Shown here one piece after another: positions 17,903 through 27,802 of a stretch of 64,000 nt of DNA. How positions within the stretch are numbered: the first letter of the stretch is position 1; each line of letters opens with the position of its first letter. Below the pieces are notes generated by a model. The model saw only the letters and a program-made list of their open reading frames with translations, had not been told where the DNA came from and did not search any database. The position numbers and the translations under genes were made by a program. The stretch is taken from positions 1 through 64,000 of the forward strand of contig NZ_SADB01000012.1 in assembly GCF_009669305.1 (NCBI RefSeq). Direction: 5' to 3'. The stretch is from Ancylomarina sp. 16SWW S1-10-2. Lineage in GTDB: Bacteria; Bacteroidota; Bacteroidia; Bacteroidales; Marinifilaceae.

Positions 17903-19306
17903 ATGATAGATAATACTGAGAATTATTTCGACGATGATGTTCTTGAATTGGTAAAAAGATTCGAAACCATGCTCAAGCAAAACAAGACATGTTACTTTGA
18001 CGTACATGAGTTTGAAGCCCTAGTCGACCATTATATTGAAAACGATAAATTGGCCAAAGCAAATCAAGCTACAGAAATGGCTTTGGAGCAGCATCCTTCT
18101 TCAATTTCCCTTCAATTAAAGCAAGCACAAATGCTTATTGGTAGAGGTAAAGAAATTAAAGCGCTTGCTATTCTAAAAAAACTAAGGAAGATTGAGAACA
18201 CGAATCAAAAGATCTATATCCTTATAGGAAACATATACAATATAATAAAGAAACCCCATAAGGCTAAAATCCAATTCGATATAGCTTTAGACCTGTGCTA
18301 CGATGACAAAGAAGATTTATTGTTTCGAATTGCCCTGTCTTTTGAGTCTCTAGAATTATATGATTTCGCTCTGCCCTACTTCGAAGCAATTCACAAACTT
18401 AATAGCGAAGATGCCGAAGTTCTTTTCGAAATGGCATACTGTCACGAAAAATTACAACACGATAATCAAAGTATAGATGCTTACAAAGCTTACCTAGAAC
18501 TTGATCCTTTTTCGGATAATGCTTGGTATAACCTTGGTATTCTATATAATAGAAACGATCAAAGTATCAACTCCATAGAAGCCTACGATTTCTGTATTGC
18601 TATAAATGAGAAACACAGTAAAGCTTACTTTAATAAGGCTAATGCCCTCGCTATTTGCAATAGATACGAAGAAGCTATTAAGTGTTATATTGAATACTTA
18701 GAATTCGAAGATGATCATGCCTCAACATACTCATATATAGGAGAATGTTTCGAAAAGCTGGAAGAGTACGATCAAGCTATGATCTATTATGAAAATGCGA
18801 TAAAGGAAGATGAAAAATTTGCAGATCCTTGGTTTGGCATGGGTTTGATGCTACTTTATCAAGATAAGATTGATGAAAGTATTGTATATCTGAGCGAGGC
18901 AAAAAATTTAGATGATACAAATTCAGATTACTGGTTTGCACTAGGTTCTGCATACTCTCGTATGCCCGATGCTCAAAAAGCCGTTCTTAATTTTCGTGAA
19001 GCAATCAATTTAGATCCTTACGATCCAACTTATGCTATTACTTTAGCCGAGTTTTATCACCAAAACAATAAAGAAGAAGCTGCAATTGATGTTTTACTCG
19101 AAAGCTTAGACCATTGTCCAGATAACCTTCAACTTCAGAATAATTTAGCTGCTTACTATATGTTAGCTGCCGATACCAAAGCTGCCGAACACTATCTTAG
19201 AAAAGCAATGGCAAATCCAGAAAACAAAATTGAAGATATCTTTATTCAGTTTCCTGAGCTAGAAAACAATAATAAATTCAAACAGATTATAAAGGCTAAT
19301 AAATAA
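17903..19306 (+). CDS. Tetratricopeptide-repeat protein
   Basis: This 467-residue protein is built almost wholly of TPR helical pairs, roughly ten to twelve units from about residue 40 to 450. Repeats such as AWYNLGILYNRNDQSINSIE and AYFNKANALAICNRYEEAIK show the W-LG-Y-A-F-A-P pattern. There is no signal peptide or membrane segment, so it should be cytoplasmic and act as a protein-binding scaffold. The order TPR gene, DUF368 gene, aroE recurs in Bacteroidota as far as I know, which suggests co-expression. Its partner is unknown. Confidence 0.88.
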   Translation: MIDNTENYFDDDVLELVKRFETMLKQNKTCYFDVHEFEALVDHYIENDKLAKANQATEMALEQHPSSISLQLKQAQMLIGRGKEIKALAILKKLRKIENTNQKIYILIGNIYNIIKKPHKAKIQFDIALDLCYDDKEDLLFRIALSFESLELYDFALPYFEAIHKLNSEDAEVLFEMAYCHEKLQHDNQSIDAYKAYLELDPFSDNAWYNLGILYNRNDQSINSIEAYDFCIAINEKHSKAYFNKANALAICNRYEEAIKCYIEYLEFEDDHASTYSYIGECFEKLEEYDQAMIYYENAIKEDEKFADPWFGMGLMLLYQDKIDESIVYLSEAKNLDDTNSDYWFALGSAYSRMPDAQKAVLNFREAINLDPYDPTYAITLAEFYHQNNKEEAAIDVLLESLDHCPDNLQLQNNLAAYYMLAADTKAAEHYLRKAMANPENKIEDIFIQFPELENNNKFKQIIKANK

Positions 19307-19322
19307 AATTAGCTTTTTTTTT
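19295..19322 (+). terminator. Weak terminator overlapping the TPR stop codon
   Basis: GCTAAT / ATTAGC forms a 6-bp stem around a 7-base loop that contains the stop codon, followed by nine T. The weak stem would allow partial readthrough into the next gene. Confidence 0.45.
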
Positions 19323-19381
19323 AGGTCTTGTATTTTGATTCACTCACGATATACAGCAGGTCTATTATATGCACTTATACA

Positions 19382-20317
19382 ATGACACGAACTATTAAAG
19401 ACTATATTCTAATAGCCCTAAAAGGTATTGGAATGGGAGCAGCAGATGTTGTTCCTGGCGTATCTGGAGGAACAATCGCATTTATAACAGGAATCTACGA
19501 AGAACTTATTGAAAGTATTAAATCGGTTAACCTAAATTCGATAAAACTACTTTTAAAATTTAAATTGAAAGACTTTTGGAAAGCCGTAAATGGGAACTTT
19601 CTATTATCAATAGTTGTTGGAATCGCAATCAGTTTTTTGTCTATTGCTAATCTCATTAAATACCTATTAGAACATCAGCCTATATTAATTTGGTCATTTT
19701 TCTTTGGTTTAATTGTTGCTTCGGCCCTTGTTATTGCTAAAAAAATAACGGAATGGAAACTAAGAAGTATCATAGCAATGCTTGTGGGAATAGGAATTGC
19801 ATATATGATAACTGTAGTCACTCCTGCTGAAACAACCAATGCCTATTGGTTTCTATTTCTTTCGGGAGCTTTAGCCATTTGTGCTATGATTCTACCAGGT
19901 ATATCTGGTGCTTTTATTCTTTTATTATTAGGAAAATACGAATTTGTATTAGATGCACTAAGTAAATTTAAACTAGATGTAATTGCTGTTGTTGGTGCAG
20001 GTGCCGTAGTCGGTTTATTAAGCTTTTCAAATTTTCTTTCGTGGTTACTAAAGAAATATCACAATATGACCATCGCACTTCTATCTGGATTTATGATTGG
20101 CTCCTTAAATAAAGTATGGCCTTGGAAAGAAACCATTTCTACCTTTACTGATCGTCATGATGTAGTAAAGCCACTCTTACAAGAGAACATACTTCCACAT
20201 ACCTTTGAAAGCATTAGTGGACAAAATGCTAATCTGATATTTGCCATAGGACTTGCAATTCTTGGTTTCTTAGTCATTATAATTATGGATAAGTACAGTC
20301 CTGAGTCAAAAAAATAG
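19382..20317 (+). CDS. DUF368 (PopT-type) polyprenyl-phosphate carrier
   Basis: The protein has 311 residues from the ATG at 19382. A frame opening at a TTG at 19328 would add 18 residues unlike the family, whose N-terminus reads like KGIGMGAADVVPGVSGGT. About eight to ten membrane helices are visible, with the duplicated motifs PGVSGGTIA (N-terminal half) and PGISGAFILLLLGKY (C-terminal half) that mark DUF368. Members of this family were shown to recycle undecaprenyl phosphate across the cytoplasmic membrane for wall and glycan synthesis. It lies 75 bp after the TPR gene. Confidence 0.9.
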   Translation: MTRTIKDYILIALKGIGMGAADVVPGVSGGTIAFITGIYEELIESIKSVNLNSIKLLLKFKLKDFWKAVNGNFLLSIVVGIAISFLSIANLIKYLLEHQPILIWSFFFGLIVASALVIAKKITEWKLRSIIAMLVGIGIAYMITVVTPAETTNAYWFLFLSGALAICAMILPGISGAFILLLLGKYEFVLDALSKFKLDVIAVVGAGAVVGLLSFSNFLSWLLKKYHNMTIALLSGFMIGSLNKVWPWKETISTFTDRHDVVKPLLQENILPHTFESISGQNANLIFAIGLAILGFLVIIIMDKYSPESKK

Positions 20318-20626
20318 ACCGATAATAAGGTAATGAGCTGATTCACTAATGTATTAATATCAATACATGAGTAAAACACACGAAAAATAAGAAAGAATAG
20401 ACATCTTTATAACAAAAGACTCCCTCTTCTTAAATCTCCCCTAAAAAAGAGACTAGCTTAATTTTTGTATTTCACTTTTAACCTTTTTACTTTACACTTT
20501 CTCTTTTTTACAGTTTCACTTTTTACTATTTCATATTTTCACATTATACTTTTTTACCTTTACACTTTCAACTTTAACCATTTCTAACCTTTTCCCGATG
20601 GCTATCGGGACTTTAACCTCATCATC
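20318..20626. other. 309-bp spacer with pyrimidine-rich strand and REP-like palindrome
   Basis: No gene is present. From about 20460 the plus strand is strongly C+T-rich, with recurring ACTTTT/ACCTTTTT-like words. TCCCGATGGCTATCGGGA (20593-20610) is an 18-bp palindromic element also seen as TCCCGATAGTCATCGGGA at 40038-40055. It ends 16 bases before aroE. Confidence 0.55.
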
Positions 20627-21367
20627 ATGAAAACTTACGGCATCCTTGGTAATCCTCTAAGACACTCATTTTCGAAACAATATTTCACAGATATGTTCCT
20701 GAATGATAAGATTGATGCTCAATTTTTGAATTTTGAGATTCCTCGTATCGAAAAGATTATTGATGTTATTCATGATAATCCTACGCTTGCCGGTTTATGC
20801 GTCACTATTCCATACAAACAAGAAGTTATGGCTTATTTAGATGAAATAGACCCTCTAGCAAAACGAATTGGAGCCGTTAATTCCATACAATTTAGTCGTC
20901 AAAATGGAAAAACCCATTTAAAAGGTTACAATACTGACATTTTCGGCTTTATGGAATCCTTAACTCCATTGCTTAATGGCGTAAAACCAAAAGCTTTAAT
21001 TCTAGGTACTGGTGGTGTTTCCAAAGCCGTAGCAACTGGCTTAGAAGAATTAGACATACCCTACCGTTTTGTATCGAGAACTGCTACAGAAGATAGATTA
21101 AGCTACGAAATGCTGTCGCCCGAAATTATGACAGACTATCATCTCATTGTAAACTGCACACCTCTTGGCACCTTTCCAAAGAATGATACTTGCCCCAACA
21201 TACCCTATCAACTCCTTAGCGAAGACCATTTTTTATACGATGTCGTTTACAATCCGGCAGAAACGCTATTCATGAAAAAAGGAGCCGAACAAAAAGCCAA
21301 AACGCAAAACGGTTTACCAATGCTCCATTTACAAGCTGTAAGAAACTGGGATATTTGGAATAAATAA
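20627..21367 (+). CDS. aroE: Shikimate dehydrogenase (NADP+)
   Basis: This 246-residue enzyme reduces 3-dehydroshikimate to shikimate in aromatic amino acid synthesis. The substrate-binding N-terminus reads GNPLRHSFSKQYF (Ser pair contacting shikimate). The catalytic Lys is in CVTIPYKQEVM (about residue 65), followed by GAVNSI and NTDIFGF. The nucleotide-binding loop is LILGTGGVSKAV (about 124-135) and the C-terminal motif GLPMLHLQA is present. It is slightly shorter than the E. coli protein (272) but complete for the Bacteroidota form. Confidence 0.95.
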   Translation: MKTYGILGNPLRHSFSKQYFTDMFLNDKIDAQFLNFEIPRIEKIIDVIHDNPTLAGLCVTIPYKQEVMAYLDEIDPLAKRIGAVNSIQFSRQNGKTHLKGYNTDIFGFMESLTPLLNGVKPKALILGTGGVSKAVATGLEELDIPYRFVSRTATEDRLSYEMLSPEIMTDYHLIVNCTPLGTFPKNDTCPNIPYQLLSEDHFLYDVVYNPAETLFMKKGAEQKAKTQNGLPMLHLQAVRNWDIWNK

Positions 21368-21553
21368 TTCTACAGATATAAATTTACAGACTAATTTCAA
21401 TTCTCTGAACCGTTAGTCTTTAAACAAACTCATTTTTCAAACAAAAGTCTAGGTTGCTTTCTATTTTGTTTATCAAAATACTTTATATAAATTCACCTTC
21501 TTTAGTAAACGCTTCCTTTTTTAGATATTTACCATACCTTATAAACAAACTAT

Positions 21554-23923
21554 ATGTCAAATAATAAGGACAAAATAAATCAACTCTTAAAAAGGCAAGA
21601 AGCTCTTTGGAATAAACAAGAAGATCTGTCGAATGAAATTAACAAATTACGAAATGAAATAATTTGTTTAAAGAATGCTGAAGCAAAACCTCTAATTGAA
21701 GAGAGCAGGACTATATCTTTGAATGAAACGGTTCTTGATGATCTAAAAAATATAATATCTCCAATAAAAAAGGATGAACAAAAGCTTGAAACGACAAGTC
21801 TAATAAGTGCAACAGCTCCAAAAGCTAAAAATACGACAAAATCTAAGTCTGATCTAGAAAAATTTATTGGAGAAAATCTCATCAATAAAATCGGAATTGC
21901 AATTACCATTATTGGCGTATCCATTGGCGCGAAATACTCAATTGATAATGATTTAATTAGTCCTTTAACTAGAATTATATTTGGATATTTAGCTGGCTTA
22001 GGCTTATTAGGCTTTGGAATAAAACTAAAGGAAAAATACGAAAGCTACAGCGCCGTTTTAGTAAGTGGAGCAATTGCAATTATGTACTTCATCACCTTTG
22101 CTGCATACAGCTATTATCAGCTCTTTCCTCAAACATTTGCCTTTATTCTTATGCTGCTGTTCACTATTTTCACTGTGGTTACAGCAATTAATTACAATAA
22201 GCAAACTATTGCACATATCGGTTTTGTTGGTGCTTATGCTGTTCCCTTTCTTCTGAGTGAAGGCTCGGGTCAAGTCGCCGTTCTCTTCAGCTATATGACT
22301 ATTATAAACATTGGAATTCTGTTTCTAGCTTTCAAAAAATACTGGAAATCATTATACTATTCGGCTTTCTCTTTAAGCTGGTTAATTTATTTTTCTTGGT
22401 TTGTGGGAGATTATTCCTACGATGAATATTTCGGTATTGCCAGTACATTTCTTCTCGTGTTTTTTATCACCTTTTACCTCATGTTCCTTGCCTACAAAGT
22501 GTTCCGTAAAGAATCATTTCAAAAAGTCAACAGCTCCATATTACTAAGTAATTCTTTTATTTTTTATGGCTTAGGATGTGCACTTTTAAAAGAAAACTAC
22601 GCAGAATATCTTGGACTTTTCACACTTTGCAATGCAATTATGCACAGTATAGTAAGTCTATTAATATACAAACGAAATCTTGCCGACAAAAATATTTTCT
22701 ATCTGATATCGGGTTTGGTATTGATCTTTATTACCATCACAATTCCAGTTCAGTTAGATGGCAATTGGGTTACTTTACTTTGGGTTTGTGAATCCGCTCT
22801 TCTGTTTTGGATTGGGAGAACCAAAAAAGTTTCAATATACGAGCTACTATCCTACCCTATGATGGTTTTAGCTTTCTTCAGCATCATGCAAGATTGGTCG
22901 GAAATGTACTATTCCTATTATGCTTCCGATTCATTAACTAGAATTACACCTGTATTTAATGTCTATTTTTTAGGAGCTATACTGTTCGTTATTTCATTCA
23001 GTTTTATTAATCACATTAATTACAATCCAAAATATCCATCACAAATCACATCAAAGAAACGCCTAAGCAAATTGGTTTCCTATTTGGTTCCAATTATTTT
23101 AATTTTCACGCTATACTTTTCGATAAGGATGGAAATTGATACCTATTGGGAACAACTTTTTTCCGATTCTGCCATCTCGGTTCAAGTCAATGGTCAAGAC
23201 TACGAAAGTACCTTTAGAAACTTTGATCTTAAAAACTTTCAAGCGATATGGATTTTAAACTATTCTCTCTTGTTCTTTTCTCTGCTTTCTATCTTTAACA
23301 TCAAAAAAATTAAAAATATAAAACTCGATTATGCATGTGTTGGATTAATCACCTTATCTGTGATTTTATTCTTAACTAAAGGGCTTTATTCGATAAGCGA
23401 ATTAAGAGGTACTTATTTGGGCAACGAACAATCGGAGTTCTTCCAGCATGGTGTTTACAATATTGTAATACGTTACATCTCTATCCTTTTTGCTGCATTC
23501 TCTTTAGGTGTATTATACATACAAGTTAAACAGAGGTTAAATACGAGAATATTTAAGCTTGGTTTTGAATATTTACTATTTACATCTATTTTATGGATAC
23601 TTAGTAGCGAATTGCTTAACTGGATGGACATTACTGGTTCTTCTCAATCTTACAAACTCGGATTAAGTATTCTTTGGGGCTCTTATTCTTTACTTCTAAT
23701 TGCTTTTGGTATCTGGAAAAACAAACAACATATACGAATTGCAGCCATTGGATTATTTACCATTACGCTGATTAAACTATTCTTTTACGATATCTCACAC
23801 TTAAGTACAATTGCTAAAACCATTGTTTTTGTTTCCCTTGGCATCTTACTTTTAGTTATTTCATTTTTGTACAATAAATACAAAAGCAATATTTCCGAAG
23901 AAGCTGATATTGAGATCAACTAA
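21554..23923 (+). CDS. DUF2339 multi-spanning membrane protein
   Basis: This 789-residue protein starts with a coiled coil (residues 1-40, KRQEALWNKQEDLSNEINKL) and a charged linker. From about residue 105 (KFIGENLINKIGIAITIIG) it has twenty or more hydrophobic helices. This arrangement matches the DUF2339 family. The following gene encodes a DUF3999 protein, its regular partner, and the two are only 45 bp apart. The function is not established. A large polytopic protein with an extracytoplasmic partner suggests a role in envelope or glycan transport, but that is inference. Confidence 0.88.
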   Translation: MSNNKDKINQLLKRQEALWNKQEDLSNEINKLRNEIICLKNAEAKPLIEESRTISLNETVLDDLKNIISPIKKDEQKLETTSLISATAPKAKNTTKSKSDLEKFIGENLINKIGIAITIIGVSIGAKYSIDNDLISPLTRIIFGYLAGLGLLGFGIKLKEKYESYSAVLVSGAIAIMYFITFAAYSYYQLFPQTFAFILMLLFTIFTVVTAINYNKQTIAHIGFVGAYAVPFLLSEGSGQVAVLFSYMTIINIGILFLAFKKYWKSLYYSAFSLSWLIYFSWFVGDYSYDEYFGIASTFLLVFFITFYLMFLAYKVFRKESFQKVNSSILLSNSFIFYGLGCALLKENYAEYLGLFTLCNAIMHSIVSLLIYKRNLADKNIFYLISGLVLIFITITIPVQLDGNWVTLLWVCESALLFWIGRTKKVSIYELLSYPMMVLAFFSIMQDWSEMYYSYYASDSLTRITPVFNVYFLGAILFVISFSFINHINYNPKYPSQITSKKRLSKLVSYLVPIILIFTLYFSIRMEIDTYWEQLFSDSAISVQVNGQDYESTFRNFDLKNFQAIWILNYSLLFFSLLSIFNIKKIKNIKLDYACVGLITLSVILFLTKGLYSISELRGTYLGNEQSEFFQHGVYNIVIRYISILFAAFSLGVLYIQVKQRLNTRIFKLGFEYLLFTSILWILSSELLNWMDITGSSQSYKLGLSILWGSYSLLLIAFGIWKNKQHIRIAAIGLFTITLIKLFFYDISHLSTIAKTIVFVSLGILLLVISFLYNKYKSNISEEADIEIN

Positions 23924-23968
23924 ATAAACATAGCATCGGAAGATTCTTTGCATACAAAACTCGAATAC

Positions 23969-25204
23969 ATGAAAAATAGAATCTGTATATATCTACTACT
24001 TTTCGTTTGTACCAATACTTTTGCACAAACGAAAGACTTCAAATACCAAAGAGAGATTATTGGCGTAACAGATCAATGGCATAAACTAGACTTACCAAAT
24101 GACATTTTTGCTAAACTTTCTTCAGACTTATCGGATATCAGAATAATTGGCATCTCGTCACAAAAAGATACAATTGAGGCTCCTTATTTAATTCAGGTAA
24201 GTAAAGAGAGTATTACAAATAAGGATATCAATTTCAAATTATTGAATCAATCACACAATAAAAATGGCTATTATTATTCTTTCAAAGTGCCATCAAAAAA
24301 TGAAATCAATCAAATTAAATTGGATTTTAAGCAGGACAATTTCGATTGGATCGTATCTTTAGAGGGAAGCCAAAACCAGAAGGATTGGTACACCATAATT
24401 GAAGACTATAGAATTCTATCGATTAAAAATAAGTATACCAATTATCAACACGCTCGACTAAACTTTCCCAATAGTAAATTTCAATATTTCAGGGTGCACA
24501 TCAAAAATGCCGAAAAACCTGAATTACAAAGTGCAAAGATATCTTGTAAAGAGGTAATCAATGGGAAATTAAGAAAATATCAAATCAACAAACTTGAAAT
24601 ACAGCAAAATAAAAAGAACAAAACAACAGAAATTAATATCGATTTAGCTTCTCCTGTTCTGCTTAGTGAATTGAAAATTAAGATTGAAGCAACATACGAC
24701 TATTATCGACCGATCAGTATTCGCTATGTAATTGATAGTGTAAAAACTAAAAAAGGGTGGAAACGAAATTATCGAACAATCACTTCGGGAACATTAACAT
24801 CCTTGGAACAAAATAAATTCAAATTTAAGAGTATTAAAGCTCAACACCTACAGGTAATCATTTCTAATCACGATAATGAATCCTTAAATATAAGTGGTAT
24901 TGAAGCAAGTGGATACATCTGGCAACTGCTTGCACGTTTTAAGAAAAACACTTCTTATTACCTTACTTATGGCAATTCTAGCACAAAAAAACCGAATTAC
25001 GACATTACTCGTTTCAAAAGTAAAATTCCAAACAAAATAAGCGAGCTTAACTTAGGGACAGAACGAATAATCACAAAGAAATCAAAAGACCGTAGAGAAG
25101 CCTTATTCATGAATGAAAAGTGGTTGTGGGGAATTATCGGTATCGTAATACTTCTTTTAGCTTGGTTCACATTTAAAATGATGGGCAAAACAGAGAAACA
25201 ATAA
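23969..25204 (+). CDS. DUF3999 exported membrane protein
   Basis: The protein has 411 residues from the ATG at 23969, which gives a clean signal peptide (ICIYLLLFVCTNTFAQ). The in-frame ATG seven codons earlier would precede it. The body is beta-rich, with discoidin-like strands (FDWIVSLEGSQNQKDWYTI, YFRVHIKNAE), and the C-terminus carries one membrane helix (about 385-405, LWGIIGIVILLLAWFTF), so most of the protein faces the periplasm. Pairing with the DUF2339 gene supports the DUF3999 assignment. Confidence 0.85.
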   Translation: MKNRICIYLLLFVCTNTFAQTKDFKYQREIIGVTDQWHKLDLPNDIFAKLSSDLSDIRIIGISSQKDTIEAPYLIQVSKESITNKDINFKLLNQSHNKNGYYYSFKVPSKNEINQIKLDFKQDNFDWIVSLEGSQNQKDWYTIIEDYRILSIKNKYTNYQHARLNFPNSKFQYFRVHIKNAEKPELQSAKISCKEVINGKLRKYQINKLEIQQNKKNKTTEINIDLASPVLLSELKIKIEATYDYYRPISIRYVIDSVKTKKGWKRNYRTITSGTLTSLEQNKFKFKSIKAQHLQVIISNHDNESLNISGIEASGYIWQLLARFKKNTSYYLTYGNSSTKKPNYDITRFKSKIPNKISELNLGTERIITKKSKDRREALFMNEKWLWGIIGIVILLLAWFTFKMMGKTEKQ

Positions 25205-25305
25205 AAATAATAAAGATGCTTAGCGAGTTACAACTTACTTTCTCGATTAAATGCCTTCAAAAATTTGTTTATAGCTTTCAAGGATTACTAAATAGAATCA
25301 AAGAA

Positions 25306-25785
25306 TTAGACACTCTCACGAAGCGCATTTCTAGACGCCCTATCGACAAGCGTAAAAAAGAAATCAATTTTATTTTTGAGAGATGAGATTTTATGCCCTT
25401 TAATTTTCACAATCTTACAATCCAATAAGTCTGTAATTCGATAGAACACTTTATACAATTCATGATTATCGATTAATCGCCCATTCTTTGAAATGTACTT
25501 GTTCTTCTCTAATCGCAACCTTCTACCAGACAAACCAACAATATTTTGAGAATCCGTATAAACAATCACTTGCTTCTTGCTCTTTTCGAGTTTCGCGAGT
25601 GTGTCTAATAAAATCTGCAATTCTAACTTTGTAGATGAAGTCTCTTCAAATTGCTTCAGCTGTACCAATTCTTTAGCTTTATCAAGAGATATTGCTAAAT
25701 CCTCTACAATTAAAGAAGCTCCAAAACCTATTTTTGTTTTAGTATTTACGCTTCCATCTGTAAACAAATAGATTTCATCAGACAT
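25306..25785 (-). CDS. RNase H-like protein (ribonuclease HI family)
   Basis: This 159-residue protein has the RNase H fold. The four acidic metal ligands can be placed: Asp10 (FTDGS), Glu55 (TKLELQ), Asp78 (VYTDSQ) and Asp148 (VDRAS), with a KGH motif at 129-131. It lacks the basic-handle region of E. coli RNase HI and the spacing is that of short prokaryotic RNase H-like proteins. It would cut RNA in RNA-DNA hybrids. Its start overlaps the 3' end of truA by 8 bp, so the two are co-transcribed. Confidence 0.8.
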   Translation of the reverse strand: MSDEIYLFTDGSVNTKTKIGFGASLIVEDLAISLDKAKELVQLKQFEETSSTKLELQILLDTLAKLEKSKKQVIVYTDSQNIVGLSGRRLRLEKNKYISKNGRLIDNHELYKVFYRITDLLDCKIVKIKGHKISSLKNKIDFFFTLVDRASRNALRESV

Positions 25786-26542
25786 CTTCCAATTTTAAGC
25801 CTTTGGGATATTCAATTGTACAAAGGAATAAGCCATGACCAGGAACTGACGAGCCCGCACTACATCTATTCTTACTTTCTATAACCTGACGAAAACCAGC
25901 CATATCAAGCTTTCCACGACCAACTTCAACTAGGGTTCCCACAATAGCTCTAACCATATTTCTTAAAAAACGATTTGCACATACCGTAAAAACAAGTTCA
26001 TCGCCTCTATCCTCCCATTCTGCTTTATAAATCTTACAAATATTCGTTTTAGCATCTGTGTGCAGTTTACTAAAACTTGTAAAGTCACTATATTCGAAAA
26101 GTAGTTTTGCAGCCTTATTCATCTTCTCAACATCGAGCTGATGAGGCATCTGCCAGTGGGAGTTGGATCGAAAAGGATTCTTTTTCTTTGTTATAAAATA
26201 TTGGTAAGTTCTTGCTACAGCATCAAAGCGGGTATGTGCATCTGGCTTAACCGGAAACATTGAATCGACAGCAATATCATAGGGCAAAAAGCGATTTAAC
26301 CTAAACACAAGCTTCTCCTTTTCAACATCTCGAGCTTCTGCAATATCAAAATGAGCCATAAAATCGCTAGCATGTACACCTGTATCTGTTCTTCCACAGC
26401 CTACTACATTTATCTTTTGATTTAAAATGGTACTCAAAGCTTTATTCAAAATTTCCTGAACAGTAATTGCATTAGGCTGAACTTGCCAACCATGATAATT
26501 AGTTCCTTTATAGCTAAGCTTTATAAAATATCGTTGAGTCAA
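25778..26542 (-). CDS. truA: tRNA pseudouridine(38-40) synthase
   Basis: This 254-residue enzyme isomerises uridines 38-40 in the anticodon arm of tRNAs. The catalytic Asp53 is in the invariant GCGRTDTGVHA (48-58). YKGTNYHGWQ near the N-terminus and FLRNMVRAIVGTLVEVG near the C-terminus are family hallmarks. Length is as usual. A -7-like CAAAAGTA (TACTTTTG on the minus strand, 26577-26584) lies about 35 bp upstream. Confidence 0.96.
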   Translation of the reverse strand: MTQRYFIKLSYKGTNYHGWQVQPNAITVQEILNKALSTILNQKINVVGCGRTDTGVHASDFMAHFDIAEARDVEKEKLVFRLNRFLPYDIAVDSMFPVKPDAHTRFDAVARTYQYFITKKKNPFRSNSHWQMPHQLDVEKMNKAAKLLFEYSDFTSFSKLHTDAKTNICKIYKAEWEDRGDELVFTVCANRFLRNMVRAIVGTLVEVGRGKLDMAGFRQVIESKNRCSAGSSVPGHGLFLCTIEYPKGLKLEDV

Positions 26543-27102
26543 AATAGTCGTATTTATAGTTATTCTGCAATTTGCACAAAAGTAATCATTTCAAAGAAAT
26601 TATCTAAATGAAAACAAACAGAACATTGGAGGTTTTAAAGGGTTATAAGAGAATAAAAGACATAAAAAAATCGCACTAGCTATTGGATTTTAAACTCCTA
26701 TATGACAGGATTTGAGTGCCCATCTGGTCAAGTGTCCCCTGTGTCCTAAGACAACCCTAAGGTTGAGGCCTGCTTTTGCAGACGTGTAGCTTTCTCGGTA
26801 ACTTGTAAGTGTTGAGTTTAACAATCGATAACTAATGCGATATGCTTTTATCTTATATGTAAAGAACGTTTATTTCTTACATGCAAAGTAAGTAATAAAT
26901 TCTGTGTTTACAAGGGATGTAGAAGAAATAACGCTATTTGACGGAAAGCTTTTTTGAGTCAAATTAAAAGCTTATCTTTATTAAATGGGTGGTAATTAAA
27001 TGAGAACCACTAGAATAAACCTCAACCCACCCTTCCAATTTATTCTCCAATAAAAGTTGCAATTTCTAATATTTTTATACTTTTGCGAGCTAATAATCCA
27101 AA
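26543..27102. other. 560-bp intergenic region with a possible structured segment
   Basis: No reading frame is supported. The segment of about 26700-26830 is less AT-rich than its surroundings and can form short hairpins (CCTAAGACAACCCTAAGG, GTCTGCAAAAGCAGGC read on the opposite strand). It does not match an RNA family I recognise. The divergent promoters of truA and the TatD gene lie at the two ends. Confidence 0.4.
27057..27085 (+). promoter_or_regulatory. Promoter of the TatD-TcdA operon
   Basis: TTG at 27057-27059 and TACTTTTG at 27078-27085, spaced 18 nt, lie 17 nt before the start codon. The start may be very close to leaderless. Confidence 0.65.
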
Positions 27103-27774
27103 ATGCTCGAAACATCCTTTATAAATATCCATACGCATCACTCTATTCACATAGATGGTACTTTGTCTATATTGAATTGTTTTCCCGAACAAATCAAAAT
27201 AGGTAATAACAATGAGCGTGGAATTTCGATAGGTTTGCACCCTTGGCATGTTAATAAGGATAATGCATCTTCGATGATTGATTTGATTAAAACAGTTGCT
27301 TCTGAAAAGAATGTTTTGGCAATTGGAGAAATTGGTTTAGATAGAACTATCGATATGCCATTGGATATACAAGAAAAGTATTTTATAGAACAAATTGAAA
27401 TAGCTGAGAACCTAAACAAGCCTCTTATTATACATTGTGTTAAATATTTTTCAGAGTTACTTTCAATAAAAAAAAGAGTAAAAGGCTCTACGCCATGGTT
27501 AATTCATGGTTTTAGAAAAAACAGGAAAATAGCATCTATGCTATTGGAACAAAATTGTTACCTATCATTTGGAGAAGCCTTACTGTTTGATAAAAACAAT
27601 CAGAATTTGTTTATTGAAATGCCTTTAGATAAGATATTCTTAGAAACAGATGATAGCGAAAACACGATTAGTGAAGTTTACAATAAAGCAGCTCATATAA
27701 AGGGCTTACAGTTAGAAGTTTTAAAAGCAAAGCTTTTTGATAACTACAAAACAGTATTCAATGCTAACAAATGA
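27103..27774 (+). CDS. TatD-family metal-dependent hydrolase
   Basis: This 223-residue TIM-barrel hydrolase belongs to the TatD family (deoxyribonucleases and related phosphoesterases). Metal-site motifs appear in order: NIHTHHS (first His pair), LHPWHV, GEIGLDR (bridging Glu), IIHCVK, WLIHGFRKN and LETDDSE (final Asp). It is shorter than E. coli TatD (about 260) but keeps all the motifs, as is usual for the short Bacteroidota form. It lies 28 bp upstream of tcdA. The pairing of tatD-like and tcdA genes is common in this phylum. Confidence 0.9.
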   Translation: MLETSFINIHTHHSIHIDGTLSILNCFPEQIKIGNNNERGISIGLHPWHVNKDNASSMIDLIKTVASEKNVLAIGEIGLDRTIDMPLDIQEKYFIEQIEIAENLNKPLIIHCVKYFSELLSIKKRVKGSTPWLIHGFRKNRKIASMLLEQNCYLSFGEALLFDKNNQNLFIEMPLDKIFLETDDSENTISEVYNKAAHIKGLQLEVLKAKLFDNYKTVFNANK

Positions 27775-27802
27775 AACTTTTATAATAACTAATTTTTGAA
27801 TA

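Noticed and set aside
22058-22791. Several 60-70 residue frames inside the DUF2339 gene
   Set aside because: Alternate-frame shadows of a long, clearly coding gene.
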